In this document: piece by piece, positions 43,837 to 56,404 of the stretch
How the letters are laid out: each line of letters opens with the position of its first letter
Numbering within the stretch: the first letter of the stretch is position 1
Origin: Uranotaenia lowii
Taxonomy: Eukaryota; Arthropoda; Insecta; Diptera; Culicidae
Assembly: GCF_029784155.1 (NCBI RefSeq)
Contig: NC_073693.1
Span: 225,447,094 to 225,511,093, forward strand
Direction of reading: 5' to 3'
Length of the DNA stretch: 64,000 nucleotides
The notes under the pieces: generated by a model
Databases searched by the model: none
The model's input: the letters and a program-made list of their open reading frames with translations, nothing else
Told to the model about the DNA's origin: nothing
Position numbers and translations under genes: made by a program

Positions 43837-44789
43837 CCGTATTTCACCTTCCCCGTGGTCCAGAGTGGAAACGTGTCCGCAGACTAGCCACCTGCAGATG
43901 TACGGTCAAGAGAACTAAACATCAGACTTGGTACAGTCAGTTAGCCGACATCCTGCGTACCGAGTGTGGCACAAAAGGTGTAACTGGGTGCCTTGGTACC
44001 AGTGCGCAGTTGAAAGTAGAGGGAGAGGTCGTCATGTGTATCGGGAAGTTTCGAACCCGATATGCGGAGCGACCAAAAGTATTCGCGCGGGTGTTGATCG
44101 GTTTGCTTTTTGGGATGTTTCTGGCCTCGATTACCTTGTGACGGAAACATGTGGCGCCCAGACCTAAAGTCTCATGAGGAGAGGTCGGGCCTCAGATTGA
44201 GTCTCAAAGAGTTGAGTCGGAGAACACGATTAGTGGAAAAGGTGTGGATCTGCAGCCAGGAGGAGAGGCGAGTTATTCTTGTCTCAAATTGGGTACAGAG
44301 ACGGAGTGAAAGAGGGTCTCAAGTTACGAGGGGAGGTGTGACTTTGGAGATGTTTTGGGTGACGGTTAATTGCTAGCAACACAATGAAGTCAGATTTGAT
44401 GCGTGCTGCAGAACGTCGCGTCCAGGTTTTCGGAGCGAACAAAGCTTTGGAGCAACGGGACAAAAGTGCATGAAGACGCAACTCGAGTTGAATATTTCCG
44501 TGCTCTGCAGCTGCGCTGCGGTTGGTATGCGTGAGCTAGTCTTTGACGGATGAAAGTTGAGCACTACCTTTGCTAACGCAGCCTATGATATTGAAGAGTA
44601 GCTGCCTCATACTATCAGCTATCAGTAAGCGGTTAGCTTACTTCAGGTCACAAGTGACCTGTAATGATCCTGACACGAACGTTCTAAGCTGAGCGATGGT
44701 GAGGTTATCGCCGAACAGCTGTTCAAAGATTTGATCGGTTATTTGCAGTCTTCTTCGGACAAAATATCAGTGCTGTGACTGGCACACTA
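43837..44789 (+). other. GC-rich continuation of the decayed retroelement region
   Basis: Continuous in composition with 42806-43433. Short open frames occur on both strands (up to 88 codons) but none shows a known domain. It lies directly upstream of the copia RNase H remnant. Confidence 0.3.
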
Positions 44790-45190
44790 AACAAAAACCA
44801 GACCACCACAGGCGATGGTGGTGCGGAAACTCGTACATCGCGTTCAACTAAACGTCACCAGACGGTCAGCCTGTCATCGATCTAAGCTGAGATGAAAAAC
44901 TTTACCATGTGGCGAAGGAAGGTTGGCCCTTATTTCACGTTTATGGAGGGTAACATCACTTTCATCCATTACGTAAATGAAAGAGGCACGGACACATCAG
45001 CAGATAAAGAACTTGGATTTTCAAGTACGAATTCAACAGGAAGATCATTAGAAGCATTCAGCTATCTTTGCGAAACATTTGCACTAAGGATCAGCCAGCG
45101 GATGCGTTCACGAAGGCGTTACCAAGAACATGGCATGCGAAGTTGTTCAGTATTTCCAATTTGCGAATTAAGAAAATGTGTTGAAATCTA
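44790..45190 (+). pseudogene. Ty1/copia RNase H C-terminal remnant
   Basis: In one frame TSRSTKRHQTVSLSS is followed by a stop where copia polyproteins read SSTEAEY. Near 45085 another frame reads CTKDQPADAFTKALPRTW then HAKLFS, the characteristic TKDQxADxFTKxLP end of Ty1/copia polyproteins. At least one stop and one frameshift separate them. The element would integrate via reverse transcription and integrase; this relic has only the final domain. Confidence 0.8.
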
Positions 45191-45244
45191 CGTTCTCGGA
45201 TTGATTCCGGAAGGCCTAAAACTTTAGCAGAGGAGATCTACTAC

Positions 45245-45580
45245 TACTACGGGAGAACCAAAACAGAGTTTTATGGTTCTCCACATTGTTGTTTTTTTCC
45301 TAATGTCGAACAATAGGTCGATTCACGCACTGCCTGGCCTCACTGGTTTTGACATTTCGTAATTCCTGTTTTGATTCCTTATTTTCCAATTCTACACGCT
45401 GAGGAAGCAAAGCAAACATTTCGGTCCTCATAATTCTCATTCACACGTTTTTAGCTAAAGTACTCAGCTCAATTTTGGGATAAAAAAATTAAAAAGAAAA
45501 CTAGATGTTTTCAGTATCAAATAATTAAAAATCAATCATTTTGTTTGTTAATCCAGCTGAAATCCAGCTGGAATAGATGA
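45245..45580. other. Flank of the copia remnant
   Basis: Contains a direct repeat GGTTCTCCACA/GAGAACCAAAA pair (45262, 45285) that could be the edge of an LTR, but no matching 5' LTR was found. Otherwise AT-rich. Confidence 0.3.
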
Positions 45581-45589
45581 ACTTAAACT

Positions 45590-45747
45590 TAAAAGTTAAA
45601 CCACTGACCACTGACTGGACACTCGATTTTGGTTTTTGACTATTTGGTCACTTTTTTCGGTCCTCAAAGTCACTATTTGGTCACTTTTTTTCAAATTTTA
45701 GTCACTAAAGTCACTACTTTTTCATTGTCAAACCGCTACCAGCCCTG
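45590..45747 (-). repeat. Partial MITE with TTTGGTCACTTTTT repeats
   Basis: On the minus strand the end reads CAGGGCTGGTAGCGGTTTG, a hAT-like terminus, followed by AGTGACTTTAGTGACT and repeated AGTGACCAAATAGTGAC words. The other end is missing or too diverged, and no duplication is seen. Confidence 0.5.
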
Positions 45748-45759
45748 AAATCGAAAGCG

Positions 45760-47480
45760 GCGCTGATGACCGATTTTATGATGGCTTGTTAGACGCACCA
45801 ACCCACCAACGCTGCTCGAAAATGAACGAAAATGTCGATACCAGTAAAATTTTCATGCTCGAATTGCTGCCGCGCAATGTCGACGATAAGAGGCTTATAG
45901 CCAAAAACTGGGAGGAATTTTGTTCTATAAGTCTCGTGTCAGCGTGATTAGTGGTTAAACTGACGTTATTTTTATTCCTCGAAAATATCATATCGTTGAA
46001 ATTTATAATAGTTAAGCTTTTTCTTTAGGAAAGTTTTGCGGAGAATTTTCTTTTATTAGATTCTTCTGTCCCTGAATAGTGTTATCGTATAAGTATGTGC
46101 ATTTGTTTTACAGCTTCCGGTCAAAATAACACAAGAAATTTCCGGACAATCGATTCGGCACATTCGAATTCTTTAGAAGTTTCCACATTTGGACATTTGA
46201 AGGATTTTTTTTATTTCAAGTAGACGTGCTTTCCCAGAATATTCAATGCAAAGTGGGTTGGTCCAGAACAAATTCGTTGAAGAAGGGGTTTGAAAACATG
46301 TTGAAACATTTTAATAAACAAACCTCTTTTTCGAATTTTGTTTACGAATTTTCAACTTTCTGTTCATTTCCAAAGAGATAAACATGAGAAACCAAAAAAT
46401 GCGCTAAATTTAATTCACAAAATGGAACTTGGTTTTTTGCTATCCTTAAACTGAGTTTTGAGTTAAATTTCTTGACCGTGCAGCTACACGAAAAATTTCG
46501 CCGCACCCCATTTCTCGTTCGTAAAATTTTTTAAACAGGACGTGCGAACTGTCATCACAAAAGGGAGAATACGTCACCGTGAATCGACCCATGGAATCGA
46601 TGATTGCTGATGACAGCTGATGATGCACGCTCCTTTTTTCAAACTCAAAATTAAGTTGGACCGAGGTTCAAAACATAGTTCGATTCCATGAACTTAAAGT
46701 TGAGTTCCCCTTTTCCCCCTTGGGACGGTTTAAAACGGAGTTCAATCTTCAAATTCAAAATTAATATCTTTTTTCTCACCGTGGAAGCTTTGAATTTGTT
46801 CGTACGAGAAACGGATCGACACAGTAAAGTTTTGCCGAAACATTTGCCATCGGTCCGGAAGAAACTTAAAGGAATCTGACAAGATGTACGAAACAACATA
46901 TGTATGTCCGGTAGTCATCACCGTTCACAAAATATTGGATTAAAAGGTATGTGAAATTTATAATGCTATCTTTAGAAAAACCAATTGTATTTTGTATTTC
47001 AGACTCTTCGATCCAGAGGCCCGGAGTAGTATTAGGAGTAATCTCATGCATGGTTGGAGTATTAAGTCCTGAAGTTATTGAAATGCCACAATCAACCAAC
47101 AGCACCGGGCATCATGACATCGTCTGGCATAGGAACAACACATAGAACCACCAGTAATCAAGCAGCAACATTTACACCAAACAGCTGTTGCTCCCAGTGA
47201 TGGCCAAATGGATGGCAGCCCGCGATCGAGGTAGTTCCGGTTTCTGGACCCAGAGTGTTTAGTCCTCGATGTAAGCCAAAATGAGTTCCCTTTTGGCGCC
47301 CGCCGGAAACAGTTGCACGACGAATGTTCGGCAGTAAATAGCAGAAGCTTCTTTATTTTGGATTGAACTTTTTTTCAATATTGCCATTTTCTCCATACTT
47401 TGATTGAGAAATAGCATAACTAACAGTTCTTCAATCACTTGCTCACAATTCAAGTCCAAAAATGAACTTTAAAAGCTTTT
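45760..47480. other. Unassigned DNA with a few coding-like scraps
   Basis: 46445-46620 and 46630-46800 contain repeated words around AAACTCA(A/G)(A/T)ATTAAGTT and GAGTTCAA, suggesting an old palindromic MITE without clear ends. 46990-47260 is GC-richer (a frame with GVVLGVISCMVGVLSPEVIE), and 47260-47300 encodes KRELILAY-like sequence on the minus strand; neither is recognised. Confidence 0.3.
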
Positions 47481-47487
47481 TCACGGT

Positions 47488-47668
47488 TTCACAGAAAAAC
47501 AAAAAATGACGTTGATTTTTCAGTACAAAATATTCAATTTTTCCATATATACTTACTAAAACACCCTACAAAAATCATGGATGAGTTCTAAACAGAAACG
47601 AAGCTTTTTAGACCCCAGGGCTTAAGCATTCAAAAAACGACTCAACAATTCAAATTCGACTCAGTCAA
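47488..47668 (+). repeat. Solo arm of the second foldback family
   Basis: CACAGAAAAACAAAAAATGA, TTTTTCAGTACAAAATATTC, AAAAATCATGGATGAGTT and TTTTTAGACCCCAGGG match the right arm of 41529-42342 in order and end with ATTCGACTCAGTC. It is diverged and has no partner arm. Confidence 0.75.
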
Positions 47669-47681
47669 TTATCACCCAAAA

Positions 47682-47848
47682 GGGGCCGTTCAAATATTAC
47701 GTAACGCAATTTTCGATCATTCTCAACCCCCCCACCCCCCTACGTAACACATTCGTCTCAGATTGTTCATCTCAAATCCACAAAGCGTAACAAACTCTTA
47801 CACCCCCTCCCCCCCCCTAAACGCGTTACGTAATATTTGAATGGCCCC
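47682..47848. mobile_element. Small palindromic MITE, GGGGCCGTTCAAATATTACG ends
   Basis: The left end GGGGCCGTTCAAATATTACG continues TAACGC and is matched by GCGTTACGTAATATTTGAAT then GGCCCC at the right. Length 167 bp; the arms also pair in the C-rich middle (CCCCCCCACCCCCC, ACCCCCTCCCC). AAAA borders both sides. This type is common in insect genomes. Non-coding. Confidence 0.85.
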
Positions 47849-47859
47849 AAAACTTTATA

Positions 47860-50800
47860 TTGATTCGGATACCCCATACCAACACTTAGAGTGTGTACCG
47901 TCTCGTTATCCTTCGGTATTCGAAGCCGAAACAATACGATAACTTCTAGAAAATTAACACCCACTAATTTTAACCAGGATTGAATCCCACTTTGTTATAA
48001 AGTAAATGAAATTTTTCTTGGCAAAATTGCGTAGCTATAGCACTTAAGCGCCAACAACTATAAAAGTTGATGTGCTGAAGTCGCTTATAATCCGGACTTT
48101 CTTCCCAGGGGTGGGCTTCCAAAGGAAATTTCACAAAGTGATGTTGGTGAAATGAGGGTGGTTAGCGTTGGTACTCAAACTTAGTCGCCGTGGTAATAGC
48201 CGTAGAATTCCGCAACATGAAGTAAACATACACAATGCTTAATGAGAATATCCCTGAGATAACTTAGATGGAAACCTACCGATAAAATAGTTCTTGCACC
48301 TGCACATGAGCTACCGCTAGTAAACTTCCTCGGAATTGGGGTTCAATTTTGATCCAATTAGCTACGCCAATATCTTCCAGGTTCACCAGGCACTCGATAG
48401 ATGACACGCGCGTATTTTACGTGTACGATTAAACGGGTAAATTTTAGATGAAGACAGTAGAATAACCGCCTTGCATAAATTTAGTTATTCGAAAGTTTTA
48501 CTCAACAACTTCCGTATCAAAATAACTAAGACCCTCCGGTTTTCTTTTTGGTCACCAAGAAAACTCCATTATCCATTTCCCTCGAAAAGTCACCTTAAGT
48601 AACTCATGATGACTGTCAAAATAACGATAAGTTATTCCGTAGTCCTTATGGGTGGAATTTCCATTTTACCGAAATTTTTCATCCCTGTACACAAAGATCC
48701 ACACTCATTTAGGCTGAAATGATACACGTTAAAATTATGAATTGGAGATTCTTCGGATATTACCACTTTGCCTACTACGGACCGTTACAAGTGTCAATTT
48801 TCCGGCCATTCTACTGTTCCCGGAAATCGGGAAATCTGTCGTTCCTGTTCCCTGGAATTTCCGGGATCCCGGGAAAATTTGAAAATGAAGATTTTTATAG
48901 TCTACTTCATATGAAACCTTATCTCTATGGTATTTTTGAATTTGAAGTGAGAAGTATTGCAAATACATTTTATTGACTAAAAAAATTTTATAACCATATA
49001 TTGAAAATCAAGACCCAAAAACTAAATACTTTAACCAACAAACTTGACTGGTTCTTATTGCATTAATTTGAAATAATATAGAAAGATTGTTCACTTTCGA
49101 TAGAGCTTGGTGGTGCTGAACTTTAAGTTATTCAAAAAATCTCGTTAATTTTCAGATAGCAATTCTTTTGTTCAAAATATATCATTTCTTTGCCGACGTT
49201 TGCAAAATGGAAATTCTAAAGGATGAGTGTTGCAAAATTGAACATAAAGATTCGTAGCGTTTCTTAATTGGAGTTGTTTGGTTCTTTAGATTCTTTGTTG
49301 TTTTTAACTTTAACACAAAGATTTCGAACGAAAAAAAAAATGTTTTTTTGTAAAATTCATTGTATTAACAAGTTTTTAGAAAAAAAAAGTTTAAGCCTCT
49401 CTAGGCTATATTTTGTCGCTGAAACCCCAAACCGGAGTTTTTGTCAATATCAGTGACGGCGACATAACTGACGACATTTTATGTTGACCAGATATCTATC
49501 AAACATCTTCCAAGTGTCGAAATCAAACAAAAGACATTAATGCCGATTGCCTAGGTGTTTGATGAATTTTTCATCGTCGCTGCATGGTAAGATTGCCAAT
49601 CACCAGCGCAAAAACTTTGGATTTCAACTGCATTGACAATATTAAGGAAGAACTTTTATTTGTCTCAATCAATCTGATCCATTTTTCCCATTTAGATTGT
49701 AATAACTTTTAGAAACCTAACATATTTTATTGGCTACGGGAATTCCCGGAATATTTAAGCATTTCCCGCGAATTGGGAATTCCCGATCTACTCGGTCGGG
49801 AAATCCCGGGTTACCAACACTGTTGATTAAGTAATATATAATGAAGGAGATTTAGTCCTCAAAACCAACCAATTCACATGGATTTTGCCTTTCAAATTAG
49901 TTCCACCATCAAATCTTATCAGTGATCAAATCATGAAAGAAAACAACTGAAAAGCGTCATTCAAAGTAACAATTTCAAAATTTCAAATCGGCAATTATAC
50001 TTTTTGCTTCAAGTGCAGAACTTCCCCGGAAAAAACACGTTATGCCACTGTGTCCTATCTCGTTGTTTATCACTTGTGGAGAAAAAACATCCTTTCCCTG
50101 AAACCAAAACACCCGGAACAAATTATTTAATACAGCAATTGTCATCAGAGCAAGTGAATCGAAATGTTTCCCGGGGACCACAAACAAGACAAGCAAAGCG
50201 CGCGGAAGACAGACAGAGGCGCTGAAAATAAAACCATCTCTGATTGTTTTCCATTCCGCGAAATCTCGCGTACCTCCTGGGCCGATCTTTGGCGCGGGTT
50301 TCCTTCAAATTTCGTCCCATCTCTCGCTGGAACCGGAGTAGAACACTTAGGTGACTCCAAGGCACAGTCTTTTTTTATGGAAACTGATTTTTTTTTTCTC
50401 TGTTCCGTCTCGTTTTGTTATTATTTTATTGCGGTTTGTTTCGGGTTTTCGAGCGCGTGAGTTTTTAAGAAACCCCAGCCCATCCGGAACGGATTCCACG
50501 CCGTCATCGCGGCCTCCGAAGGGACCAGATAAATATTTAAATTAGAAAACGGGTGCGCCGCCTCGCGAAATAAGGCAAATGGAAACATCTGAACGAACTG
50601 CTGTCGGCGGCATGAAGGTTTAGTTAGGTACGTGTTGAGCAGATGGATCAAAAGTGTGGTAGGAGTAGAAGCAAAACGAGAAAAAAAATCATCCTTTAGG
50701 GTACACGGAATAAATGTCCAAAACAGACTGAGGCTGGTAGAGAAGCGTTGCAGAACAAGGAAAAATATCCGGTTGAGGTCAATTTTTTATTAGGTCCATG

Positions 50801-51180
50801 TCAAGATTGCGGGTAGTCTCGTTGGAATTGAAATCACAGACCCTTTCGTGTAATGTATCGGAATGTTTATCAAATCTGGTCATTGAAACATACAATATTC
50901 GTGAAAATCTAGAAAACAAATTCTGGGGTTTTATTTTTATTGAAATGATACATGCTTACAAGTCATGATTCTATAATATTTTTGTAAATCTAAATCTGTA
51001 AAAAAATTGAAATAATAGGATTTAATCGATAAAATACGTGGTCGACGAGAATGAGTTTACAAGTTCGAGTGCGCGTGTTTTTGTTTTGAGCGAGAGTGTG
51101 TCAACGGCAGAAGGCAAACAAGTTTCACTCGAGAGAAATGGTTTTCGTGTGCTGCGCTTGGCTTAATGAGTGCTTCCCAG
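47860..51180. other. Unassigned DNA with CCCGGGAAT repeats and a GC island
   Basis: GGAATTTCCGGGATCCCGGG and related words fill 48798-48895; GGGAATTCCCG words fill 49735-49812 and end CCGGGTTACCAACACTG at 49822, a hAT-like terminus (CAGTGTTGG on the minus strand). They may be the two ends of one ~1-kb element, but the left terminus is unclear. 50100-50620 is GC-rich without a known frame. The rest is AT-rich. Confidence 0.4.
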
Positions 51181-51188
51181 TTAGCGTG

Positions 51189-53888
51189 TGATGCCACATT
51201 TTTATCGGTATTTTGGAACCTAAAAAAATCTTTTTTCGGTATGGAAATCCCAAAAATCGGTATGAAAATCGGTATTTGAGGTGGATATTCAACGTATGTA
51301 ATTCCCAACGTATTTTTTAATATAAATGGTAGTTTGCAATAAAAAGCAAGTCTAAGAACTCTCATGAATGTTAATTTTAGTATAAAACTAGCTGACTAAG
51401 TATGTTTTAGCATATATTTTTCCACTTTTTCCGTAACTTGATTCTAGGTAACGCAAGTTTACATAAAAAGAACTTTATGTTTGTTACGACTTATACATTT
51501 ATATTTTATTTTTAAACTATTTGCTTTTGCAGACGAAAAGTAAAAATCCCAAATGAAAATATTTCTTTCCAGTACTCATAATTGAATGGAAATCTTATTT
51601 AAAAGTTACCGTTTGATAAGAAAAATAAGGGCATGGCGATCACTTTCGGGTTACACGTGGTTTAGGCATATTAATGAATTAAAAACTTGATACTTTAATT
51701 GATGTTTAGCTAAAGTGGGATGTAAATTTGATAATTTAGATAAGGCAATAGAACCAGGTCAACCTAAAGTGAATTTTAATTTAGTAAGCACTTACAAATC
51801 CAATGGCTTTTTGGTGTTCGAGGTAAATATGGGCCCAAGTTGATGTTCTTCGTTTGGTTGATGATTTTTTTTTTGCCTAACTGACCATTCCAAAGCCTTA
51901 AGTATAAGATATGAGTTCTAGCGATTAAAAAAAGAAATGATTGCAGAAAGTTGAGAAAGTTGTTGTTTCAATTTTTTTCAGCCAATGGAAAATTAATTTT
52001 ATTTTTTGAAAAATCACGCATTAGTCATATGAAAATCCAAGAATTTTATGCGAAAATAAATAAGAAACGTGTTCTAAAAGAAGGTGTTCCCAAGAAAAAT
52101 ATTTTAAAAAAAACCAATAGTTTTTTCTAAAACTGAAAATACCCATTTTTCCTGGCGTGGCCTGGCGATCTCTGCAATTAGGTACATGTGATATCATTTA
52201 CTTGGCTAACAATATGGAGAAGGATTGAAGATTATACCGATGATATGACAAACCGTGTATCTGATTGCACTTCAAATCTTGACATACCACATCTGGCGAC
52301 AAGTTGAACAAGGATTATATTCCAACGGTGTATATTTTTCCTTGAAAAGTTAGCATCTAAGGAGACAAGAGGTCAATGTCAATGGTCAATGTCTTTAGAA
52401 ACTTCTACCTTCTGCTGGCAGTCGCAGAAGGTCAAATGTCAGCCTTGAGCTGAGTCCATTGGCTTTGAGGTTAAGCACTATAATAGTGCATCATTTGACA
52501 GAACATAGGAACAAAACAGCGCGAACAACTGAACGAATTATGAGAGTGAGCCGTGGAGATCTATGCAGGGTACTTTAAAAGTTGTACATCTCAACTTACG
52601 CCACGCCAGCTACCGCACTTTGTCTCCTTTCTACGGGACATTTACGAGGATACACGGATAAAAAACTCTATAGATTGTTATCAAAATTCGTATGGTTGGC
52701 TCATCTATATCACATATTTTTGGTTGAACGCATAATATTGCTTAATCAACATCGATAACTACAAACAAACTAGCGTAAAGTTGATTTGGCTGTAGAGGAT
52801 TTCTCAACAGCATATCGCTAAAATAATTTAACAGCTAGTAGATTTGGCTATATTTTCCTAGTCTACATTATAATATCTGATAGTTATTTTTTAAATATCA
52901 CTGATGCTTGACTAGACCTTGAATTTCGTATGAACAAGCAAGTAAATTGTCTGGCTTAGAGGAAAAAAAGCCAGTATTTATTTCTCGTGGAAATAATCAA
53001 CCAACACGAAGCGGGAAGGTAAATATGATTTATTTTTTTCAGTTGATTTTCTTTTCAATTCTTTTTTAATGTTTTCAGATACATATAGAGATGTTTGGGT
53101 GCATTTTGACCCCCGAGGGCCTATCCGGAAGGTGGAATAATAAACAGCGATGAACAAGATCATATCACGTAAGTTACATAGTATTCTTATTTTACCACAA
53201 TCATATTTTCATAAGAGCTTTTAATTTATTTCAGGGCGCAGGCAGTTCAACTTCCACCGAAAAAAAATAATAATAGCATTTTGTTTCAGGGCCATGGCAC
53301 TGGCTCCCCCAGCAGAAGCAAAAATAACGATGCATTGGTTGAAATTGAAATTCATGCCACTAATCGTATAAATAATTAAAAGTTAAAAAAATAAATAAAA
53401 ATGTTTCATTTAAAAAAGAAAAACAATGCATTTTATCTGTTCCAATCAATTTTATTAATATTTTGAATCAACGATTTCCCACGTTCACGGGGAGCAGCAT
53501 TTACAGTAGAAACAGCCATACGAATGATTAAATAAAAATTCCTGTTGGATTCTTAGCATCGATACGATCGCTAAATCAGCCATTTATCCTTTCGTGGCAA
53601 AGTATCATCTGATTGTTAGCTTGAATGTATTTTCGGGTCAGAACCAAACAACCATATTTATGTTCATGCAGACGCGTAAAATAACTGATAAATCTATATA
53701 TTTTTCTCCGTGTAGCTTGAATTGAGTGGGAATGTGGAAGTGGAATGTAGTTTGAGTTAAAATCTTAAAAATCGGTATGAAATCGGTATGTTTTGCCAAA
53801 AATCGGTAATCGGCATATACCGATTCTTGGTCAAAATTTTGCTCAAAAATCGGTATAAATACCGGAAAATCGGTATGTGTGGCATCGA
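51189..53888. mobile_element. Putative 2.7-kb non-autonomous DNA element with ATCGGTAT subterminal repeats
   Basis: The left end TGATGCCACATTTTTATCGG faces the right end CCGGAAAATCGG...TGTGGCATCGA, and AAAATCGGTATG-type words recur at both sides (51200-51280, 53765-53875). The flanks are TTAGCGTG (51181-51188) and TGAGCGTG (53889-53896), 7 of 8 bases equal. The interior has no transposase and holds a 95-bp RTE scrap. The hAT-like reading is inference. Confidence 0.5.
52565..52660 (-). pseudogene. RTE reverse-transcriptase scrap
   Basis: GTACTTTAAAAGTTGTACAT and ATTTACGAGGATAC match the reverse complement of about 21605-21700 in the full-length RTE (the KKGDLTECGNWRGI region). Only ~95 bp remain, with neither end of the element. 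Confidence 0.75.
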
Positions 53889-53951
53889 TGAGCGTGTCCT
53901 CTCAAAAATTGGCAGAGCATGCAAAAAATTGAGAGTCACCGAACTTAGAAT

Positions 53952-56396
53952 CAGGGTTGCCAGGTGTTTTTTAGTAAATTCTGGAAGTTGGCAATCAAAA
54001 AGTCTGGATTTGTCTGGATAGTTCAAAATGACATTTTATTTAATAATTTTTACATAACGGTTGAAAACAAGCAATAAAGTTACATTGTAATTACTTTCGA
54101 TCATACATTGTGACATTGTACTTAGATTTAATAGTAGCAGAAATATTCACCAGTCCATTATCCTCAGAGTTAAGCTTAACATAGTTTTTAGTAGCCAATA
54201 TTCCACGCATGGTCGCAACGTTTAATCTATTCCTTGATTTGGTCTTATTTATATTATACTCAGAAAACAAACGCTCGACAGAAGCTGACGAGTGAGGTAA
54301 AGCTAGAAGGCTTGGAATAAACCTCCTCAGATGCGGGAAAGCCATTTCTCCGGTACATCTAGTCGTGGTCAAGATCTTATTCCAAAACAGAACCACACTG
54401 GTTCTTTCGTCTGAAGAGTAATTCGAAAAGTCGATGTTCCGCAGCTCTCTGAATTCCTGATCAATTTCTTGAAGGATGTCACGACTGATGAGGTTTGGGA
54501 AACATTCGGTGAGCGGCAGAATCGATTGGTGTTTCCTGTTAGTAACATTTACAGGGTCCAAGATAGTCAAATTCTTCATGACAGAGTCATTGAAGTTGAT
54601 CCTCTTGAGGATTTGATGAGAAAGTGTTATATAAAAGCGAATGACGTCTGTCTTGAACTCGGTCACTTGATCGTTGGTAATTTGTCCTTCGTTGATCAAC
54701 TCTTTGATAAGCAGTTCTGCGGAAGTTCCTACGTACACATTGTCCAAGCTTTCGTAGTTTTGCTGATCGAACTCAACGTTATTTAAGTCTGCCAGATTTT
54801 GCATATATTCGCGCTTAAAAAAATTATCTAGCACCGTTCTGAATAGTCGAGAGATGCTAGAATGAAGAATTTGTAATTCTAAAGACTCACTTTGAAAAAG
54901 CTTGTTCATATTATTTACCAGCTTAAGAATGTACGATAAATAGGTCAAATATAGTTTTGTTGGCGGATCTTTAAGAGAATTAAAAATTGTCAAGACCTTT
55001 TCTTTTTCCAGTCTATCAACGGTCACCAGAAAACCAAAATAGATGCGCAATGCATCGTACCTATCCAGAACCCTTTGCACAACGGCCTCTAAGGACAACC
55101 ATCTCGTTGCACAAAGATGGAGCATTTTAAGACGCTTTACATCCAGTAGTTCTTGAATCTCATCAAACTTGCTGCTTCTTAGAGGACTACAGCTTAGGTA
55201 ACTGTAAATATCACGGCACATCTGTTCAATCCTCTCCGGTATATGCTTACAAGCGTAAGAGGGACACAATGCAATGCTATGACAAACACACTTCATAATA
55301 AAAAGGGAGGGACAATCCCTTTTTAGAAAGCGGCAAGAGAGGTCCCTGGTGACGTCATATTATTTGCACCATCAGCACCATAACCAATCAAGTTGTTCTG
55401 ATATGGAATATTATCCCTGCTAAACAGCGCAATGACCTCATTATACAAAGTTCTCGAGTCAGTTTCAGTTACCTGGACTAGATCGTAGAAACAATCTTTA
55501 ACGAAAAGCTTTCCATCCTTCCAGTAGCTAGTTCTGGCAACTAAAGCTAGTGACTTCTTGTTGGATAAATCCATTCAGTCGCAGATGATGAACGAGCTCC
55601 TCATGCTGGCCTTCTCCGAAAACGTTCGTTATCAAAGAAGTCGCTTTAGTACGACCGACTTTGATTTCCTTGGCGATGTCCGAATCAGTACATACTCGAC
55701 GCATAAAAGAATGTCTTTTAGACTAGTGTTTGCATATCGTTCCAGCGTTGGCGTCCTGTGTAGAGAATTTTCGTTTTGCTTGTGCTTCTCACTTGCAGCA
55801 TGCTTGAGTAGATCTTTGAAGCCACCAAGACACTTATGTTTTTCTTGCACACTTTGCAATGACCAGCTTGCTTATCGGCACTTTGAGAAAGCCAACCGAG
55901 TTTTGTTTCTCAATCTTTCGCATACTTTTGGGATGCTTTTTTATCCTTTTCGCTGGTGCTGCTTGTAGCTCTTCCTACAAGAGACATTTTTTATGAATTT
56001 TTTTTTAGCATTTTATAAAGAAAGAAATACCTACCAAATCAGAGTTAGGTTCTTGATCAAAGTCCACTTCTTGATGTTCTTGGTCATCATGATAAACAGG
56101 GTCGTCCGAGGTTTCACTACGACCATCGGCCATGTGTTCATTCAAGTGCATCTTGACCATCCTGGGTCGATCGACGAGAATTTGACGGGGACTGGTCTGG
56201 ATGGTCCAGCGGTGAAAGGATCATTTTCCACAACAGTGGCACTTGGATCATCATCTCTGGGCAAAAACATCGGTGATGGTTTTACTGAACGTGGTCTGGA
56301 TGGTCCAGGAGTTGAAGAATTGCTTCTATCTGTTGTTCTGGATGACACATAAAAATCTGGAAGATTCCAGAAAAATCTGGAAGGTTGGCAACGCTG
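53952..56396 (-). mobile_element. Complete hAT transposon (transposase damaged)
   Basis: The ends CAGGGTTGCCAGGTGTTTTT and, reversed, CAGCGTTGCCAACCTTCCAG are classic hAT termini. The flanks are CTTAGAAT at 53944-53951 and 56397-56404, a perfect 8-bp duplication. Length 2445 bp. Subterminal TCTGGA words recur at both ends. Transposase lies on the minus strand. All cis sequences appear intact, so it could in principle be moved by a related enzyme. Confidence 0.95.
54091..55980 (-). pseudogene. hAT transposase with frameshifts
   Basis: Beginning near 55980, a decayed N-terminus shows a BED-type zinc-finger trace (QAGHCKVCKKN). The next readable part (KEIKVGRTKATSLITNVFGE, ~55680-55600) loses frame before SNKKSLALVARTSYWKDGK (55574-55323, ending GYGADGANNMTS). 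One base shift near an AAAAAGG run at ~55318 separates this from the 401-codon frame 55296-54091. That frame has KCVCHSIALCPSYACK, a CATRWLS motif, and the C-terminal dimerisation block PHLRRFIPSLLALPHSSASV then ERLFSEYNINKTKSRNRL. The C-terminal two-thirds are well kept. A Ser/Pro/Asp-rich segment at 56348-56142 may be the N-terminal tail. Confidence 0.9.
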
Positions 56397-56404
56397 CTTA
56401 GAAT

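Noticed and set aside
48780..49822. One complete hAT element with CAGTGTTGG ends
   Set aside because: The right terminus is convincing but no matching left terminus or 8-bp duplication was found, so only the repeats are reported.
54469..54786. 105-codon plus-strand frame
   Set aside because: It is antisense to the hAT transposase.
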